This document shows, piece after piece, positions 1 through 8,561 of a DNA stretch of 64,000 nucleotides; positions within the stretch are counted from its first letter, which is position 1, and every line of letters starts with the position of its first letter. The position numbers and the translations under genes are program-made. Under the pieces are notes generated by a model. The model did not search any database. It was not told the origin of the DNA and was given only the letters and a program-made list of their open reading frames with translations. Origin of the DNA: Mycolicibacterium hodleri (GTDB lineage Bacteria; Actinomycetota; Actinomycetes; Mycobacteriales; Mycobacteriaceae); assembly GCF_025822245.1 (NCBI RefSeq), contig NZ_JACKTL010000017.1, forward strand, positions 62,001 to 126,000, read 5' to 3'.

Positions 1-284
1 TGCTGGAACTCGACCCGCACCTGCCCGAGCAGATCACCCGGCTACGCTTCCGCATTCGCTGGCACGGCCTGCGGATCACCGTCGACGCCAACCACGGCGA
101 CGTGGTCTACCACCTGGCCCCCTGCGACGGTCGGGACGACGCCCGTCTGACCATTCGCCACGCCGGGGCCGACCTCGACCTGAGTTCCGAGGAGCCGACC
201 ACCGTTCGGTTGCACGACCTCACCCCGTCGCTTCCTGAGCCGCGGCAACCGGTGGGGCGCAGGCCGCAGCGGCGGATGCGGTGA
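1..284 (+). CDS. C-terminal end of a glycoside hydrolase family 65-type protein (partial)
   Basis: This is the 3' end of a gene that enters from the left edge; the reading frame starts at base 3 and stops with TGA at 282-284, leaving about 93 residues. The fragment has the alternating hydrophobic/basic pattern (RLRFRIRWHGLRITVDAN, then a stretch ending in an Arg-rich tail) that I associate with the small beta-sandwich C-terminal domain of GH65 enzymes such as trehalose or kojibiose phosphorylases. The catalytic domain is outside the window, so neither substrate nor activity can be judged. The next gene begins 25 bases downstream on the same strand, so the two could be co-transcribed. An alternative is any other protein ending in a similar beta-sandwich. 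Confidence 0.55.
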   Translation, partial: LELDPHLPEQITRLRFRIRWHGLRITVDANHGDVVYHLAPCDGRDDARLTIRHAGADLDLSSEEPTTVRLHDLTPSLPEPRQPVGRRPQRRMR

Positions 285-309
285 GTGTGCGGCACCGGGA
301 ATCGGGTAG

Positions 310-1485
310 GTGGTCGAGGTGAGCACAGCGGGATTGGTCGTCGTCGGAAGTGGTCCAGCGGGCATCAGCGCCGCCGAGTCGTATCGCCGCAACGGTGGCG
401 AGGGACCGGTCCTGGTGCTCGGTGCCGACCCCGACCTGCCGTATGAGCGACCACCGTTGAGCAAGGACTTCCTGCGCGGTGACACCGACGACGTCGCGCT
501 TCATCCGCCGGAGTGGTTCGTCGAGCGCGACGTCGACCTCCGCCACGGCCACCCCGTCACCGAGGTCGACGTCGAGGCCCGCACCGTCACCGTCGACGGT
601 GAGCGAATCCCCTACGGCGCGTTGGTCCTTGCCTGTGGCGCCGGGCCGTCGCCGCTTCCGGTGCCCGGCGGCGAACGCGCACTGTCGTTGCGTGCGCTGG
701 CCGACGCCCGCCGGCTGCGCGACGCCGCCGCCGACGCGAGGTCGGCCGTCGTCGTGGGCGCCGGTTTCATCGGCTGCGAGGCCGCGGCGTCGCTGGCCAT
801 GCGTGGCGTCACGGTCACGCTGGTCGCCCCCGAGCGGGTGCCGCAGGAGACGCGTCTGGGCGCGGAGGCGGGCCGACGTCTGCTGGACCTGGTGACCGCG
901 ACGGGCGTCCGGTACGTGGCGGGAACGTCGGTGACGTCCGTCGACGAGTCGGGCGTGCAGCTCGACGACGGGGTGACCGTCGACTGCGACCTGGTACTCG
1001 CCGCCACCGGTGTCACGCCGCACGGCGAGTTGGCGTCCGCCGCCGGACTGAACACGAAGGACTCGCGCATCGTCGTCGGTGCCGACATGCGGACCTCGGC
1101 ACCCGACGTCTACGCCGCAGGCGACGTGGCGTTCGCCTTCAACACCGCCGCGGGTCGCCACGTCGCGGTCGAGCATTGGCAGGACGCCGTCGACCACGGC
1201 GACGTCGCCGGCGCCCAAGCCGCGGGGGTCACCGCCACCTGGCACGCCGTGCCCGGATTCTGGTCGACGATCGGTGATACGGCGGTCAAGTACCACGCCT
1301 GGGGCGACGGTTTCGACGCCAGCCGGGTCGTGGACCACGACGACGGCTTCACCGTCTGGTACGAAGCCGGCGGAAAGACCGTGGGGGTGCTGACCTGCAA
1401 CGCCGACGACGACTATGACCTCGGTGAACGGCTGATCGCGGAGGGCCGGCCGGCGCCGGTGGTGACGGCGCGACCCGAGGACTAG
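310..1485 (+). CDS. FAD-dependent ferredoxin/rhodocoxin reductase-like NAD(P)H oxidoreductase
   Basis: A 391-residue pyridine nucleotide-disulfide oxidoreductase-fold flavoprotein. The N-terminal FAD-binding Rossmann motif VVVGSGPAGISAAE is at residues 10-23, followed by the PYERPPLSK segment typical of ferredoxin reductases of the rhodocoxin/putidaredoxin reductase type. A second GxGxxG motif (VVVGAGFIGCEAA, from about residue 147) binds NAD(P)H, and AGDVA (about residue 272) closes the FAD site. The family passes electrons from NAD(P)H to a ferredoxin serving a P450 or Rieske oxygenase. No ferredoxin gene is adjacent, so the partner is unknown. The start is a GTG at 310; a second in-frame GTG at 319 is equally plausible. 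Confidence 0.85.
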   Translation: MVEVSTAGLVVVGSGPAGISAAESYRRNGGEGPVLVLGADPDLPYERPPLSKDFLRGDTDDVALHPPEWFVERDVDLRHGHPVTEVDVEARTVTVDGERIPYGALVLACGAGPSPLPVPGGERALSLRALADARRLRDAAADARSAVVVGAGFIGCEAAASLAMRGVTVTLVAPERVPQETRLGAEAGRRLLDLVTATGVRYVAGTSVTSVDESGVQLDDGVTVDCDLVLAATGVTPHGELASAAGLNTKDSRIVVGADMRTSAPDVYAAGDVAFAFNTAAGRHVAVEHWQDAVDHGDVAGAQAAGVTATWHAVPGFWSTIGDTAVKYHAWGDGFDASRVVDHDDGFTVWYEAGGKTVGVLTCNADDDYDLGERLIAEGRPAPVVTARPED

Positions 1486-1493
1486 GGACGCAA

Positions 1494-2546
1494 TCAGGAC
1501 CGCAGCGTCACGTGCGGGCTTTGCCCAAACGTTTCGCGGTAGAGCACCGCAAAGCGCCCGGTGTGGGCGAAACCCCAGCGCGCGGCGGCGGCGGTCACCG
1601 TGGTGGTGCTCTGGTCGCCCGCCATCAAGTCATGGTGGACGTGGTCGAGGCGGACGCGTCGGAGAAAGGCCATCGGCGTGCTGTCGAGGTGGCGCCTGAA
1701 CATGTATTGCAGCGCTCGCGGAGTCACGTAGACGGCGCTCGCGACGTCTCCGATGCCGACGTCCTCGGCGGCATGCTCCTCGAGGTAGGTCATCGCACGT
1801 TGCAGCAGCGCCGGATGCGCACCAGCCTCGACGTGCCGCTCCCCCGAGTCGACCAGGCGGCCCGCGGTATTGGGAAACGCCGAGAGGACGGTCGCCGCCA
1901 GCAGCCGACCGGCGCCCGCCAGCACCAGCGGTGTGGCGAAGGCGTCCTCGGCGAACACCGACTCCTGCACGTAGCGTCGCGCCACGCTCAACGCCCGGCC
2001 CGCGTCCGCGCTGATGGGTTCCACCCCGACGAAGTCCACCTCGGCCGGGCGGATGTCGGGCCCCAAGTCGGCAGCCGCCTTGGCGAGCAGCGACCGATCG
2101 AGAACCACGGTGTCGAGGGTGGCCTCGCTGACCCTCACCCGGACGGGCGCCGCGGCGGTCGAGCCGATGATCGGCTGACCCGTTGCGGCACGGCTACTTT
2201 GGTCGCGTACGTGACTCTCCGCCACCCCGTCGAGTGCCCACAGGACGACGAGACAACCGGCCGGGTCGTCGGCTCGCACCTCCACGTCGCCACTCTGTCG
2301 GATCCGCTCCAACGCAAACGACGAATGCCCAATGCGGCAGTGATCGAGCCCGAATCGCGCTTCGGCGCGATATGTCAGCGGCCGCAGGGTCAGGTCTGCG
2401 CAGTAGGCGCGGTTGAGATGGGACGTGATCTCATCCGGATCGTGGCTGTGCACCTCTTCGCGGCGCAAGGGCGACATCGCCAACCTCCAGGGCTGGGTGT
2501 GCCGAGCTAGGTTCTCAACCGGCGTGGTCAGCAGGTTACTCCGCAT
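1494..2546 (-). CDS. AraC-family transcriptional regulator
   Basis: 350 residues. The C-terminal third (about 240-350) is an AraC-type DNA-binding domain with two helix-turn-helix units: one around DVASAVYVTPRALQYMFRRH, and the second ending in the family signature WGFAHTGRFAVLYRETFG. The N-terminal part looks like the ligand or sensor half seen in many actinobacterial AraC regulators (RipA/FeaR-like layouts); no ligand can be inferred. It is convergent with the flavoprotein gene (8-base gap) and lies upstream of the PhoU-like gene on the same strand. The ATG at 2546 is used; a later ATG at residue 24 would still leave a complete protein. Confidence 0.85.
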   Translation of the reverse strand: MRSNLLTTPVENLARHTQPWRLAMSPLRREEVHSHDPDEITSHLNRAYCADLTLRPLTYRAEARFGLDHCRIGHSSFALERIRQSGDVEVRADDPAGCLVVLWALDGVAESHVRDQSSRAATGQPIIGSTAAAPVRVRVSEATLDTVVLDRSLLAKAAADLGPDIRPAEVDFVGVEPISADAGRALSVARRYVQESVFAEDAFATPLVLAGAGRLLAATVLSAFPNTAGRLVDSGERHVEAGAHPALLQRAMTYLEEHAAEDVGIGDVASAVYVTPRALQYMFRRHLDSTPMAFLRRVRLDHVHHDLMAGDQSTTTVTAAAARWGFAHTGRFAVLYRETFGQSPHVTLRS

Positions 2547-2597
2547 GACGACGCCACGGCTAGCGGTCGTGCCGACCGCACCGGCAGGCGCTCGACG

Positions 2598-3257
2598 TCA
2601 GATGGCCTGCTCGCGGGCGAGCGCCTCGCCGCTGGTCTGGAACACCATCCGTCGGGCGATCTCGTCGGCGTGGTCGGCGAACCGACCGTAGAAGCGCCCG
2701 AGCAGCACCACGTCGGAGGCCACCACGGCACCGTGCTCCCACCCCGGACTCATCACCTGACCGAACAGCTCCCGGTGCATCGTCTCCATGACGCGATCGT
2801 CGGATCGCACCCGGGCCGCCTGCGCACAGTCGCCGGTGGTCAGGATGTCACGACAGCACTCCGCGAGACCCACTGCCGTCGAGCCCATTTCGATGAAGCG
2901 GCCGTGCAACTCGTGCGGAACCGCCGAGCGCGGGTGGCGGCGCAGACCGACCTTGGCGACGTGAGAGGCGAGACCGCCCATCCGATCGGCGTCGGCCGCT
3001 ACGTGAATGGCGGTCACGACCCTGCGAAGGTCCCCGGCGACCGGCGCCTGCTTGGCCAAGATGGCCAGGGTGCGCTTCTCCACCGTGCTGTGCAGGAATC
3101 GGAGCCGACCGATGTCGCGGGCCACCTCGCGGGCCGCGTCCTCGTCGACGTCGAGCAGGCCACGGGTGGCGTTGCCGACGGCGTCGCCCGCCAAGGCGCA
3201 CATCGCGCCCAGGTCGTCTTGCAGCGACTCGAGCTGCTGGCGAAAGTCCGTACGCAC
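2598..3257 (-). CDS. PhoU-like phosphate-signalling protein
   Basis: About 219 residues made almost entirely of helices, with the two-repeat PhoU layout: an N-terminal half starting FRQQLESLQDDLGAMCALAG and a second half ending in FADHADEIARRMVF, the conserved helical signature (H-A-D-x-I-A-R) of PhoU proteins. PhoU family members damp phosphate uptake and signalling through the PstSCAB transporter and the PhoR kinase. No pst genes are nearby, so this looks like a stand-alone copy. I place the start at GTG 3257 because AGGAG sits 5 bases upstream; the frame stays open further upstream, but without a good ribosome binding site. Confidence 0.85.
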   Translation of the reverse strand: MRTDFRQQLESLQDDLGAMCALAGDAVGNATRGLLDVDEDAAREVARDIGRLRFLHSTVEKRTLAILAKQAPVAGDLRRVVTAIHVAADADRMGGLASHVAKVGLRRHPRSAVPHELHGRFIEMGSTAVGLAECCRDILTTGDCAQAARVRSDDRVMETMHRELFGQVMSPGWEHGAVVASDVVLLGRFYGRFADHADEIARRMVFQTSGEALAREQAI

Positions 3258-3342
3258 CGGGGCTCCTGAAGGACGTCGCACGCCGACGACGTGCTGTCTG
3301 CGTCGTACCCCTGGCAGACGAATCCAAACACCGCCGCGGTCG

Positions 3343-4110
3343 TCAACGTCGTTCGACGTCGACGATCAGTGGCCGGTGGTCGGAGATGGGCATCTCGGGT
3401 GCCAGCGCACCCGTCGCGACCAAACCGCGATCGTCGGTCAGCAGGTGGTCGAGCTGTCGACTCGGAGCGTCCTGGGGGAAGGTCGGCGCCGCGGCGAGGG
3501 CTCGCATGCCCGAGCACCGCCGCACCGCGCCGGCCCCCAGGTTCAGATCACCGGCGAGCACGTGGGGTCCCGGCAGGCCGCGCAGATCGCGCACGATGCG
3601 TCGCAGTTGACGCCGGTTCCAGCCCGGGACGAAGGACAGATGGGTGTTGGCGACGGTGAGCGGGCCGAGCGGAGTCTCGAAGCAGCCGATCACCGCGGCC
3701 CGCGGTTCCTCGTCGACGATGATCATGCGATTGAGTCCGCGCACGTACACCGGCACCTTGACCGGAATTCTGGGCATCCGCACCACCTGCCACGACGTGG
3801 CCGGGTAGCGCGAGAGCAGCGAAATTCCGTACGCGGCCGCACCCGGTTGCTCGTCGCCGGTGGCGGCGCTCCAGGTCGCGCCGGGCGTGCCCGCGATGGC
3901 CGCGACGAAGCGGTGGGTCACCGCCCCCATGGCCTCGGCTGCCGCGGCGGTCAGATCGACCAGGTTGGAGCGCGGCTGGTCGACGTCGACTTCCTGCAAC
4001 GCCAGTACGTCGGGGTTGATCGCGCGCACACATTCCTGCAGCCTGCGCACGTCGACGACGCCGTCACCCACCGTTCTGCCGTGCAGGATGTTGAACGTCG
4101 CGAGCCGCAT
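3343..4110 (-). CDS. Endonuclease/exonuclease/phosphatase (EEP) family protein
   Basis: 255 residues of the EEP (DNase I-like) fold. The visible signatures, in order, are MRLATFNILHG at the N terminus, DVLALQEVD (metal-binding Glu), a central VANTHLS strand, HVLAGDLNLG (catalytic Asp/Asn) and SDHRPLIVD at the C terminus (catalytic His). All key acidic and His residues appear intact. Members hydrolyse phosphodiesters in nucleic acids or lipids, and sequence alone does not tell which. No signal peptide is seen. The start is ATG 4110; the frame is open further upstream, but those residues are Arg-rich and look non-coding. Confidence 0.85.
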   Translation of the reverse strand: MRLATFNILHGRTVGDGVVDVRRLQECVRAINPDVLALQEVDVDQPRSNLVDLTAAAAEAMGAVTHRFVAAIAGTPGATWSAATGDEQPGAAAYGISLLSRYPATSWQVVRMPRIPVKVPVYVRGLNRMIIVDEEPRAAVIGCFETPLGPLTVANTHLSFVPGWNRRQLRRIVRDLRGLPGPHVLAGDLNLGAGAVRRCSGMRALAAAPTFPQDAPSRQLDHLLTDDRGLVATGALAPEMPISDHRPLIVDVERR

Positions 4111-4445
4111 GGGCACTAGGTACCCACCGTCGACGCCTGCCAAGACGCCTCGTGTGACGCGGTGCCGGTGCCGACGGGGGTGCAACCCGACGTCCCAAAC
4201 GTCGAGGGCCGGACGGCGCCCACCTCGCCCGCACCGTCGACCACGAAAAGGATTACACCACATACGGTTACGACCGAGGCACGTGACGTCGCGCTTCGAC
4301 CCGTTCGGCGAGAGCCCCGAGGGCGTCGAACGCCGGTTGCGCGGAGGCCTACCGGCGACGGGGCCTCACGCCGATCACCCCGATCAGCTGCCGTCAGAGA
4401 GACGTCACGGCGACCCGACAGGGGCCACGCCTAGGGTGGGTAGGC
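4111..4445. other. Divergent intergenic region, no gene seen
   Basis: 335 bases between two divergently transcribed genes. I see no coding frame with convincing composition and no strong hairpin. It includes a locally AT-richer stretch (about 4237-4272) that could hold the promoter of the EEP gene on the minus strand. Confidence 0.4.
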
Positions 4446-5801
4446 GTGAAGTCAGCTCGCCGCGAGATCGTTGCCGCCGTCCTGGCCCTCGTGTTGGTCG
4501 CCGCGGCGTTCACGGTCCCCCATCTGAATCTGGGGATCGTCACGCCAATGATCAACAGCACACCCCGCCAGATCGAGATGTTCGCCCAGACCGCGCCGAT
4601 ATTCGGGTGGTGGAACGCCCACGTGGGGTGGGGCACGGTCCCGGCGATCGCCATCGGATTCGCCACCGCGCTGTGGGGACCGACAGTGGCCCGGCGTCTG
4701 CCGTGGCGGGCGGTGCCGTGGGTGACGTGGGCAACGGCGTGCGCGTGGGCGTTCTCGCTGGCGATGGTCGACGGCTGGGCGCGCGGTTTCGCCCGCCGGC
4801 TGGAAACCACCAACGAGTACCTGCGTCAGGTGCCGTCGATCACCGACATCCCGTATGCGCTGCGGTCGTTCTCGTCGAGAATCCTCGACTTTCAACCCGA
4901 TTCGTGGATCACCCACGTCTCCGGGCACCCGCCCGGTGCGCTGCTGACGTTCGTGTGGTTGGACCGCATCGGGCTGAGCGGTGGCGCGTGGGCCGGCCTG
5001 CTGTGTCTCCTGGTCGGCTCGAGTGCGTCCGCGGCGATCCTGGTGACCGTGCGGGCCCTGTCCGGCGACGAACTCGCTCGCCGCGCGGCGCCGTTCGTCG
5101 CCGTGGCGCCGACGGCGATCTGGATCGCGGTGTCTGCCGACGGGTACTTCGCGGGGGTGGCCGCGTGGGGCCTGGCACTGCTGGCCCTCGCGGTCCGCGG
5201 CACGACGCGCCTGTCGCTCCTGGCCGGGGCGGGGGCCGGTCTGCTTCTGGGCTGGGGCATCTTCCTCAACTACGGGCTCGGCCTGATCGCTCTGCCCGCG
5301 GTGGCCGTGCTGGTCACTGCCAAGGACGTCCGCTCCGCCCTTCGTGCCCTCGTCCCCGCCGTGGTGGCCGCGCTGGCCGTCATGGCGGTGTTCGCGCTGG
5401 CCGGTTTCTGGTGGTTCGACGGTTACGTCCTGGTGCAGCAACGCTATTGGCAGGGCATCGCGATGAATCGGCCGTTCCAGTATTGGGCGTGGGCCAACTT
5501 CGCGTCGGTGGTGTGCGCCGTCGGTCTCGGCACCGTGGCGGGCGTGTCGCGGGCGTTCGACCTTCAGCTGATCAAGAAGCGGACGGGGCTGAACCTACTG
5601 GTGCTCGCCGCCCTGCTGGCCATCGTCTGCGCGGATCTGAGCATGCTCAGCAAGGCCGAGGTCGAGCGGATCTGGTTGCCATACACCGTATGGCTGACCG
5701 CCGCCGGGGCACTGCTGCCGGCGCGCTCACAGCGGTGGTGGTTGGGGGTCAACGTGATTGGCGCCCTGGTGCTCAACCACGTCATCCTGACCAACTGGTA
5801 G
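4446..5801 (+). CDS. Polytopic membrane protein, likely GT-C type glycosyltransferase (Rv0541c-like)
   Basis: 451 residues with roughly ten or more hydrophobic helices spread across the whole length. The first helix (about residues 8-25) is followed by a long extracytoplasmic loop of about 130 residues carrying conserved-looking Trp/His/Pro positions (HVSGHPPGALLTFVWLDRIG). This resembles GT-C glycosyltransferases, which use polyprenyl-phosphate sugars on the outer face of the membrane. Size and position match the mycobacterial integral membrane protein Rv0541c, next to the Rv0540 and Rv0539 homologues. A role in cell-envelope glycan assembly is inference from fold and neighbours. The start is GTG 4446. 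It converges on the methyltransferase gene with a 6-base gap. Confidence 0.8.
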   Translation: MKSARREIVAAVLALVLVAAAFTVPHLNLGIVTPMINSTPRQIEMFAQTAPIFGWWNAHVGWGTVPAIAIGFATALWGPTVARRLPWRAVPWVTWATACAWAFSLAMVDGWARGFARRLETTNEYLRQVPSITDIPYALRSFSSRILDFQPDSWITHVSGHPPGALLTFVWLDRIGLSGGAWAGLLCLLVGSSASAAILVTVRALSGDELARRAAPFVAVAPTAIWIAVSADGYFAGVAAWGLALLALAVRGTTRLSLLAGAGAGLLLGWGIFLNYGLGLIALPAVAVLVTAKDVRSALRALVPAVVAALAVMAVFALAGFWWFDGYVLVQQRYWQGIAMNRPFQYWAWANFASVVCAVGLGTVAGVSRAFDLQLIKKRTGLNLLVLAALLAIVCADLSMLSKAEVERIWLPYTVWLTAAGALLPARSQRWWLGVNVIGALVLNHVILTNW

Positions 5802-5807
5802 CGAGAT

Positions 5808-6440
5808 CTAGGCGGCGGCGAGGCTGGCCAACACCCGTTGACCGATCGGCAGGACTTCCTTGACCGCAAGCCCGACCTCCTCGGCCAGCCGCTTGGCGCA
5901 GTCGACGCCGACCGAGGCCCAGGGGAACCACGGCCCGACGGTGGTGGCCGACTCGAGCCGCACCCAGCGGGAGTGCACACCGCTGATGTTCGGGTCGAAT
6001 TCGGCGACGCAACGTCCCCCGGTGCGCATCAGCTCGCCGGCCCGACGCAGGACCCGCGTCGGATCGCCACCGAGGCCCACGTTGCCGTCGGCCAGGAGCA
6101 CCGTCCCCCACCGGCCCATGCCGGGCAGCCGGTCGAAGACGTCGCGCCGCAAGGCCGGCGCACCGCTGCGGCGCGCCATCTCGACGGCGGTCTGCGACTG
6201 GTCCACACCCAGCGCCGGGATGCCGAGCTTGGTCAGGTGGGCGACGAATCGTCCCGGCCCGCAGCCCAAGTCGATCGTCGGCCCGTCGCACATGTCGAGC
6301 ACCGCCGCATCGAAGGCCTTGTCGAGGCGCTTGCCCCCGGGCAGCCAGCTGTGCACGGGAAGTCCCTGAATGCTGCCGTCGTCATGGCGAATCCAACATC
6401 GCTCGCCCGTCAACGCCTCGTCATACAAGTTACCCAGCAC
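5808..6440 (-). CDS. SAM-dependent class I methyltransferase
   Basis: 210 residues with a clear class I SAM-binding motif, TIDLGCGPGRFVAHLTKLG, followed by the acidic loop at the end of strand 2 (GVDQSQTAVEMAR) and a motif IV region around TVLLADGNVGLGGDP. Substrate cannot be told. The gene overlaps the upstream DUF2064-type gene by 11 bases on the same strand, so it is the last gene of a three-gene unit with two glycosyltransferase-like proteins. That arrangement suggests a shared pathway acting on a glycosylated or polyprenyl-linked compound. Confidence 0.85.
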   Translation of the reverse strand: MLGNLYDEALTGERCWIRHDDGSIQGLPVHSWLPGGKRLDKAFDAAVLDMCDGPTIDLGCGPGRFVAHLTKLGIPALGVDQSQTAVEMARRSGAPALRRDVFDRLPGMGRWGTVLLADGNVGLGGDPTRVLRRAGELMRTGGRCVAEFDPNISGVHSRWVRLESATTVGPWFPWASVGVDCAKRLAEEVGLAVKEVLPIGQRVLASLAAA

Positions 6441-7131
6441 GTCCCACCTCCACAGCCAGGGTCACCCGACTGAATCGACTGTCCGGCGGGCATGCCCGGC
6501 GAACTGCTTCGACGTCGTCGACGGTGTCGACGTCTGCCAACTCGGAAACCAATCCCACGGTCAGCCCGGTGTCACGAAGGGCGGCAAGCGTTACGGCGCC
6601 GGTCTCCGACGTCGACATCGGCACCGCTCGCAGGCACTCCGCGCTTCGCGGATCGGTGATGCCGAGCACCCACCACCCGCCGTCGCGGGCCATGCCGAGC
6701 ACCGCGTCGGCTGACAGCAGCGCGGTGCCGCACTCGTCCAGCAGCTCGGCGCTCACCTGTGGCGTGTCCATGCCGATCTGCAGGACGGGCAGCCCACCGG
6801 CGGCGACGGACGCGTCGGCGTGTGCGTTGGCGAGGCGGTCGGCGAAGTCGTCGCCACGCTGCTCGACAACCGTGAAATCGGCCAGACGAGAACGGATCTC
6901 GTCGCTACGACTCGCCGCGGCCAGATCGCCGGTCATCGCCACGATGCGTGCCGCGACGGGTGCGTTGGCGACGCTGTCCAGGGTGTCCAACAGCGCGGCG
7001 GCCGCGATGTCGGCGGCCGCCGCATCTCCCAGCGTGGCCGCCAGGCGGGTCTTCGCCAAACCGGGAACGGGCGCCTTGGCGACCACCAGCACTGCCACGG
7101 ACACGTCCGGTCTCACGAAATCACCCGCCAA
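6430..7131 (-). CDS. TIGR04282/DUF2064 family GT-A-fold protein (Rv0540-like)
   Basis: 233 residues. The N-terminal segment VLVVAKAPVPGLAKTRLA is the hallmark of the DUF2064 (TIGR04282) group, a GT-A nucleotidyl/glycosyltransferase-like fold with a basic KTRL loop. A later segment, LQIGMDTPQV, holds the acidic metal-binding motif, and RDGGWWVLG matches the conserved GGYxLxG stretch. The biochemical activity of the family is not firmly established. It overlaps both neighbours: 19 bases with the upstream GT2 gene and 11 with the downstream methyltransferase, so the three are probably translated as an operon. Order and size match M. tuberculosis Rv0540. Confidence 0.85.
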   Translation of the reverse strand: MAGDFVRPDVSVAVLVVAKAPVPGLAKTRLAATLGDAAAADIAAAALLDTLDSVANAPVAARIVAMTGDLAAASRSDEIRSRLADFTVVEQRGDDFADRLANAHADASVAAGGLPVLQIGMDTPQVSAELLDECGTALLSADAVLGMARDGGWWVLGITDPRSAECLRAVPMSTSETGAVTLAALRDTGLTVGLVSELADVDTVDDVEAVRRACPPDSRFSRVTLAVEVGRAG

Positions 7132-7769
7132 AAGTCAACTATCGCAAAGAAACTGCCGCGCACCGAACCACTGACCTTTGACTTCCCCCCGGTGCGCGAA
7201 CCATAGGCGACGTCCCTCTCGGCGACCACCCAGCCCGCGGCTGCTGCCCGGACCAACAATTCCAGCGGATACCCTGATCTGCGATCTTCTACACCCAGCC
7301 CGACGACGGCGTCGCGGCGCGCCACCCGCATCGGCGCAATGTCGTGCACCGCGATGCCGTGTCTACGACGCAGCCGCCAGCACACCACCTGCGTGCCAAG
7401 GCGGGCGTGCCACGGCCACCCCACCCCCGGCAGCGGACGGCGCCGGCCGACGGCCATGTCGGCACCGCGGTCGAGGTCCTCGACGAGCGTGGGCAATTCC
7501 CGTGGATCCAGCGACCCGTCGCCGTCGATCACCGCGACGATCGGCGTCGACGCCGCGACGATGCCGGCGTGCACGGCCGCACCGTAACCGGGCGCCGACT
7601 CCGCGACCACGGTGGCTCCGCAGCGTCGGGCCACCTCGGCGGTGCCGTCGGTGCTGTTGTTGTCGACGACCAGCGCTCGGTACCCGTCGGGAATCAGCGC
7701 AAGCACGCCCGGAAGCGATTCCGCCTCGTTGAGACAGGGCATCACCACCGTCACCCGAGAAGAATCCAC
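7113..7769 (-). CDS. GT2 glycosyltransferase, polyprenyl-phosphate sugar synthase-like (Rv0539-like)
   Basis: 218 residues of the GT2 dolichyl-phosphate-mannose/glucose synthase type: VTVVMPCLNEAESLPGVL at the N terminus, the nucleotide-binding VVDNNSTDGTAE, a DGDGSLDPREL motif that coordinates the metal-sugar nucleotide, and a C-terminal SKVSGS segment. No membrane helices are evident beyond amphipathic C-terminal segments. The expected reaction is transfer of a sugar from a nucleotide sugar to a polyprenyl phosphate on the cytoplasmic face; the actual sugar is unknown. It is the first gene of a leftward unit with the DUF2064 and methyltransferase genes, and divergent from the response regulator. 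Start GTG 7769. Confidence 0.85.
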   Translation of the reverse strand: MDSSRVTVVMPCLNEAESLPGVLALIPDGYRALVVDNNSTDGTAEVARRCGATVVAESAPGYGAAVHAGIVAASTPIVAVIDGDGSLDPRELPTLVEDLDRGADMAVGRRRPLPGVGWPWHARLGTQVVCWRLRRRHGIAVHDIAPMRVARRDAVVGLGVEDRRSGYPLELLVRAAAAGWVVAERDVAYGSRTGGKSKVSGSVRGSFFAIVDFWRVIS

Positions 7770-7857
7770 GGCGTCAGGTTAACCACCCTTGCTGCGAGGC
7801 GCCGCGCCCAACGCTAACGAATCCGTGACGTCGGCCCAGGTACGGCGTTTGCCGGAC

Positions 7858-7863
7858 TACTCT
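7858..7863 (+). promoter_or_regulatory. Candidate -10 element for a leaderless response-regulator transcript
   Basis: TACTCT fits the mycobacterial TAnnnT -10 pattern, and its end lies 8 bases before the GTG start at 7872. Transcription would therefore begin at or next to the start codon, giving a leaderless mRNA, which is common in mycobacteria. No Shine-Dalgarno sequence is visible before the GTG, in agreement with this. No convincing -35 was found. Confidence 0.35.
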
Positions 7864-7871
7864 GAAACGTT

Positions 7872-8561
7872 GTGACCCGAGTACTGATCGCCGACGACGA
7901 CAACGTCGTCCGCGACGTCGTACGCCGATACCTCGAGCGTGACGGGTTGGACGTCCTGGTCGCTCGCGACGGAAATCAAGCCCTGCGCATGCTGGGATCA
8001 GAGCAGATCGACGTTGCCGTCCTGGACGTGATGATGCCCGGACCGGACGGCCTGGCCCTGTGCCGGGTCCTTCGCGAACGCGGCGGCTACGCGGTGCCGG
8101 TGATATTGCTGACCGCTCTCGGCGAGGAGGACGACCGCATCGCCGGGCTCGAGGCGGGCGCCGACGACTACCTCGTCAAGCCGTTCAGCCCCCGCGAGTT
8201 GGCGCTGCGGGTGCGGTCGGTACTCCGTCGGGCGCCGGCCGCGCCCGGCACGCAACCCGTCGTCATCACCGTCGGCGACATGACGGTCTCAGCCGCCGCC
8301 CGGTCGGTGACCGTCAAGGGCCAGCCGGTCAGTCTCACCAACCGCGAATTCGACCTCCTGCTGTTCTTCCTCACCCACACCGGTACCGTCTTCACGCGAG
8401 AAGAGCTGTTGAAGCTGGTGTGGCAGTGGGACTTTGGCGACCTCTCCACCGTCACCGTGCACGTCAAGCGGCTGCGCTCGAAGCTGGGCAACGAGCATCG
8501 CGTGCAGACGGTGTGGGGTCGCGGTTACATGTGGAGTGAGGAGCGGTATGCCGTCGACTGA
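7872..8561 (+). CDS. OmpR/PhoB-type response regulator
   Basis: 229 residues. The receiver domain (1-115) has the acidic pocket IADDD (7-10), phosphoacceptor Asp52 in LDVMMPGPDG, Thr81, and the invariant Lys103 in LVKPFS. The C-terminal winged-helix domain (about 130-229) shows LTNREFDLL, the recognition region VTVHVKRLRSKLG and the wing VWGRGYMW. Phosphorylation by the kinase encoded immediately downstream (14-base gene overlap) should control DNA binding. The pair sits between homologues of Rv0539 and Rv0536, where I recall no two-component genes in M. tuberculosis, so it is probably lineage-specific. Target genes are unknown. Confidence 0.93.
   Translation: MTRVLIADDDNVVRDVVRRYLERDGLDVLVARDGNQALRMLGSEQIDVAVLDVMMPGPDGLALCRVLRERGGYAVPVILLTALGEEDDRIAGLEAGADDYLVKPFSPRELALRVRSVLRRAPAAPGTQPVVITVGDMTVSAAARSVTVKGQPVSLTNREFDLLLFFLTHTGTVFTREELLKLVWQWDFGDLSTVTVHVKRLRSKLGNEHRVQTVWGRGYMWSEERYAVD

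Noticed and set aside
4452..5441. 329-codon minus-strand frame
   Set aside because: Antisense to the polytopic membrane protein; composition is Gln/Arg/Asp/His-rich without any domain.
3860..5863. Long open frame (667 codons) on the plus strand
   Set aside because: Arg/Pro/Gly-rich shadow running through the end of the EEP gene and the membrane-protein gene; the overlapping frame has clear helices and family features.
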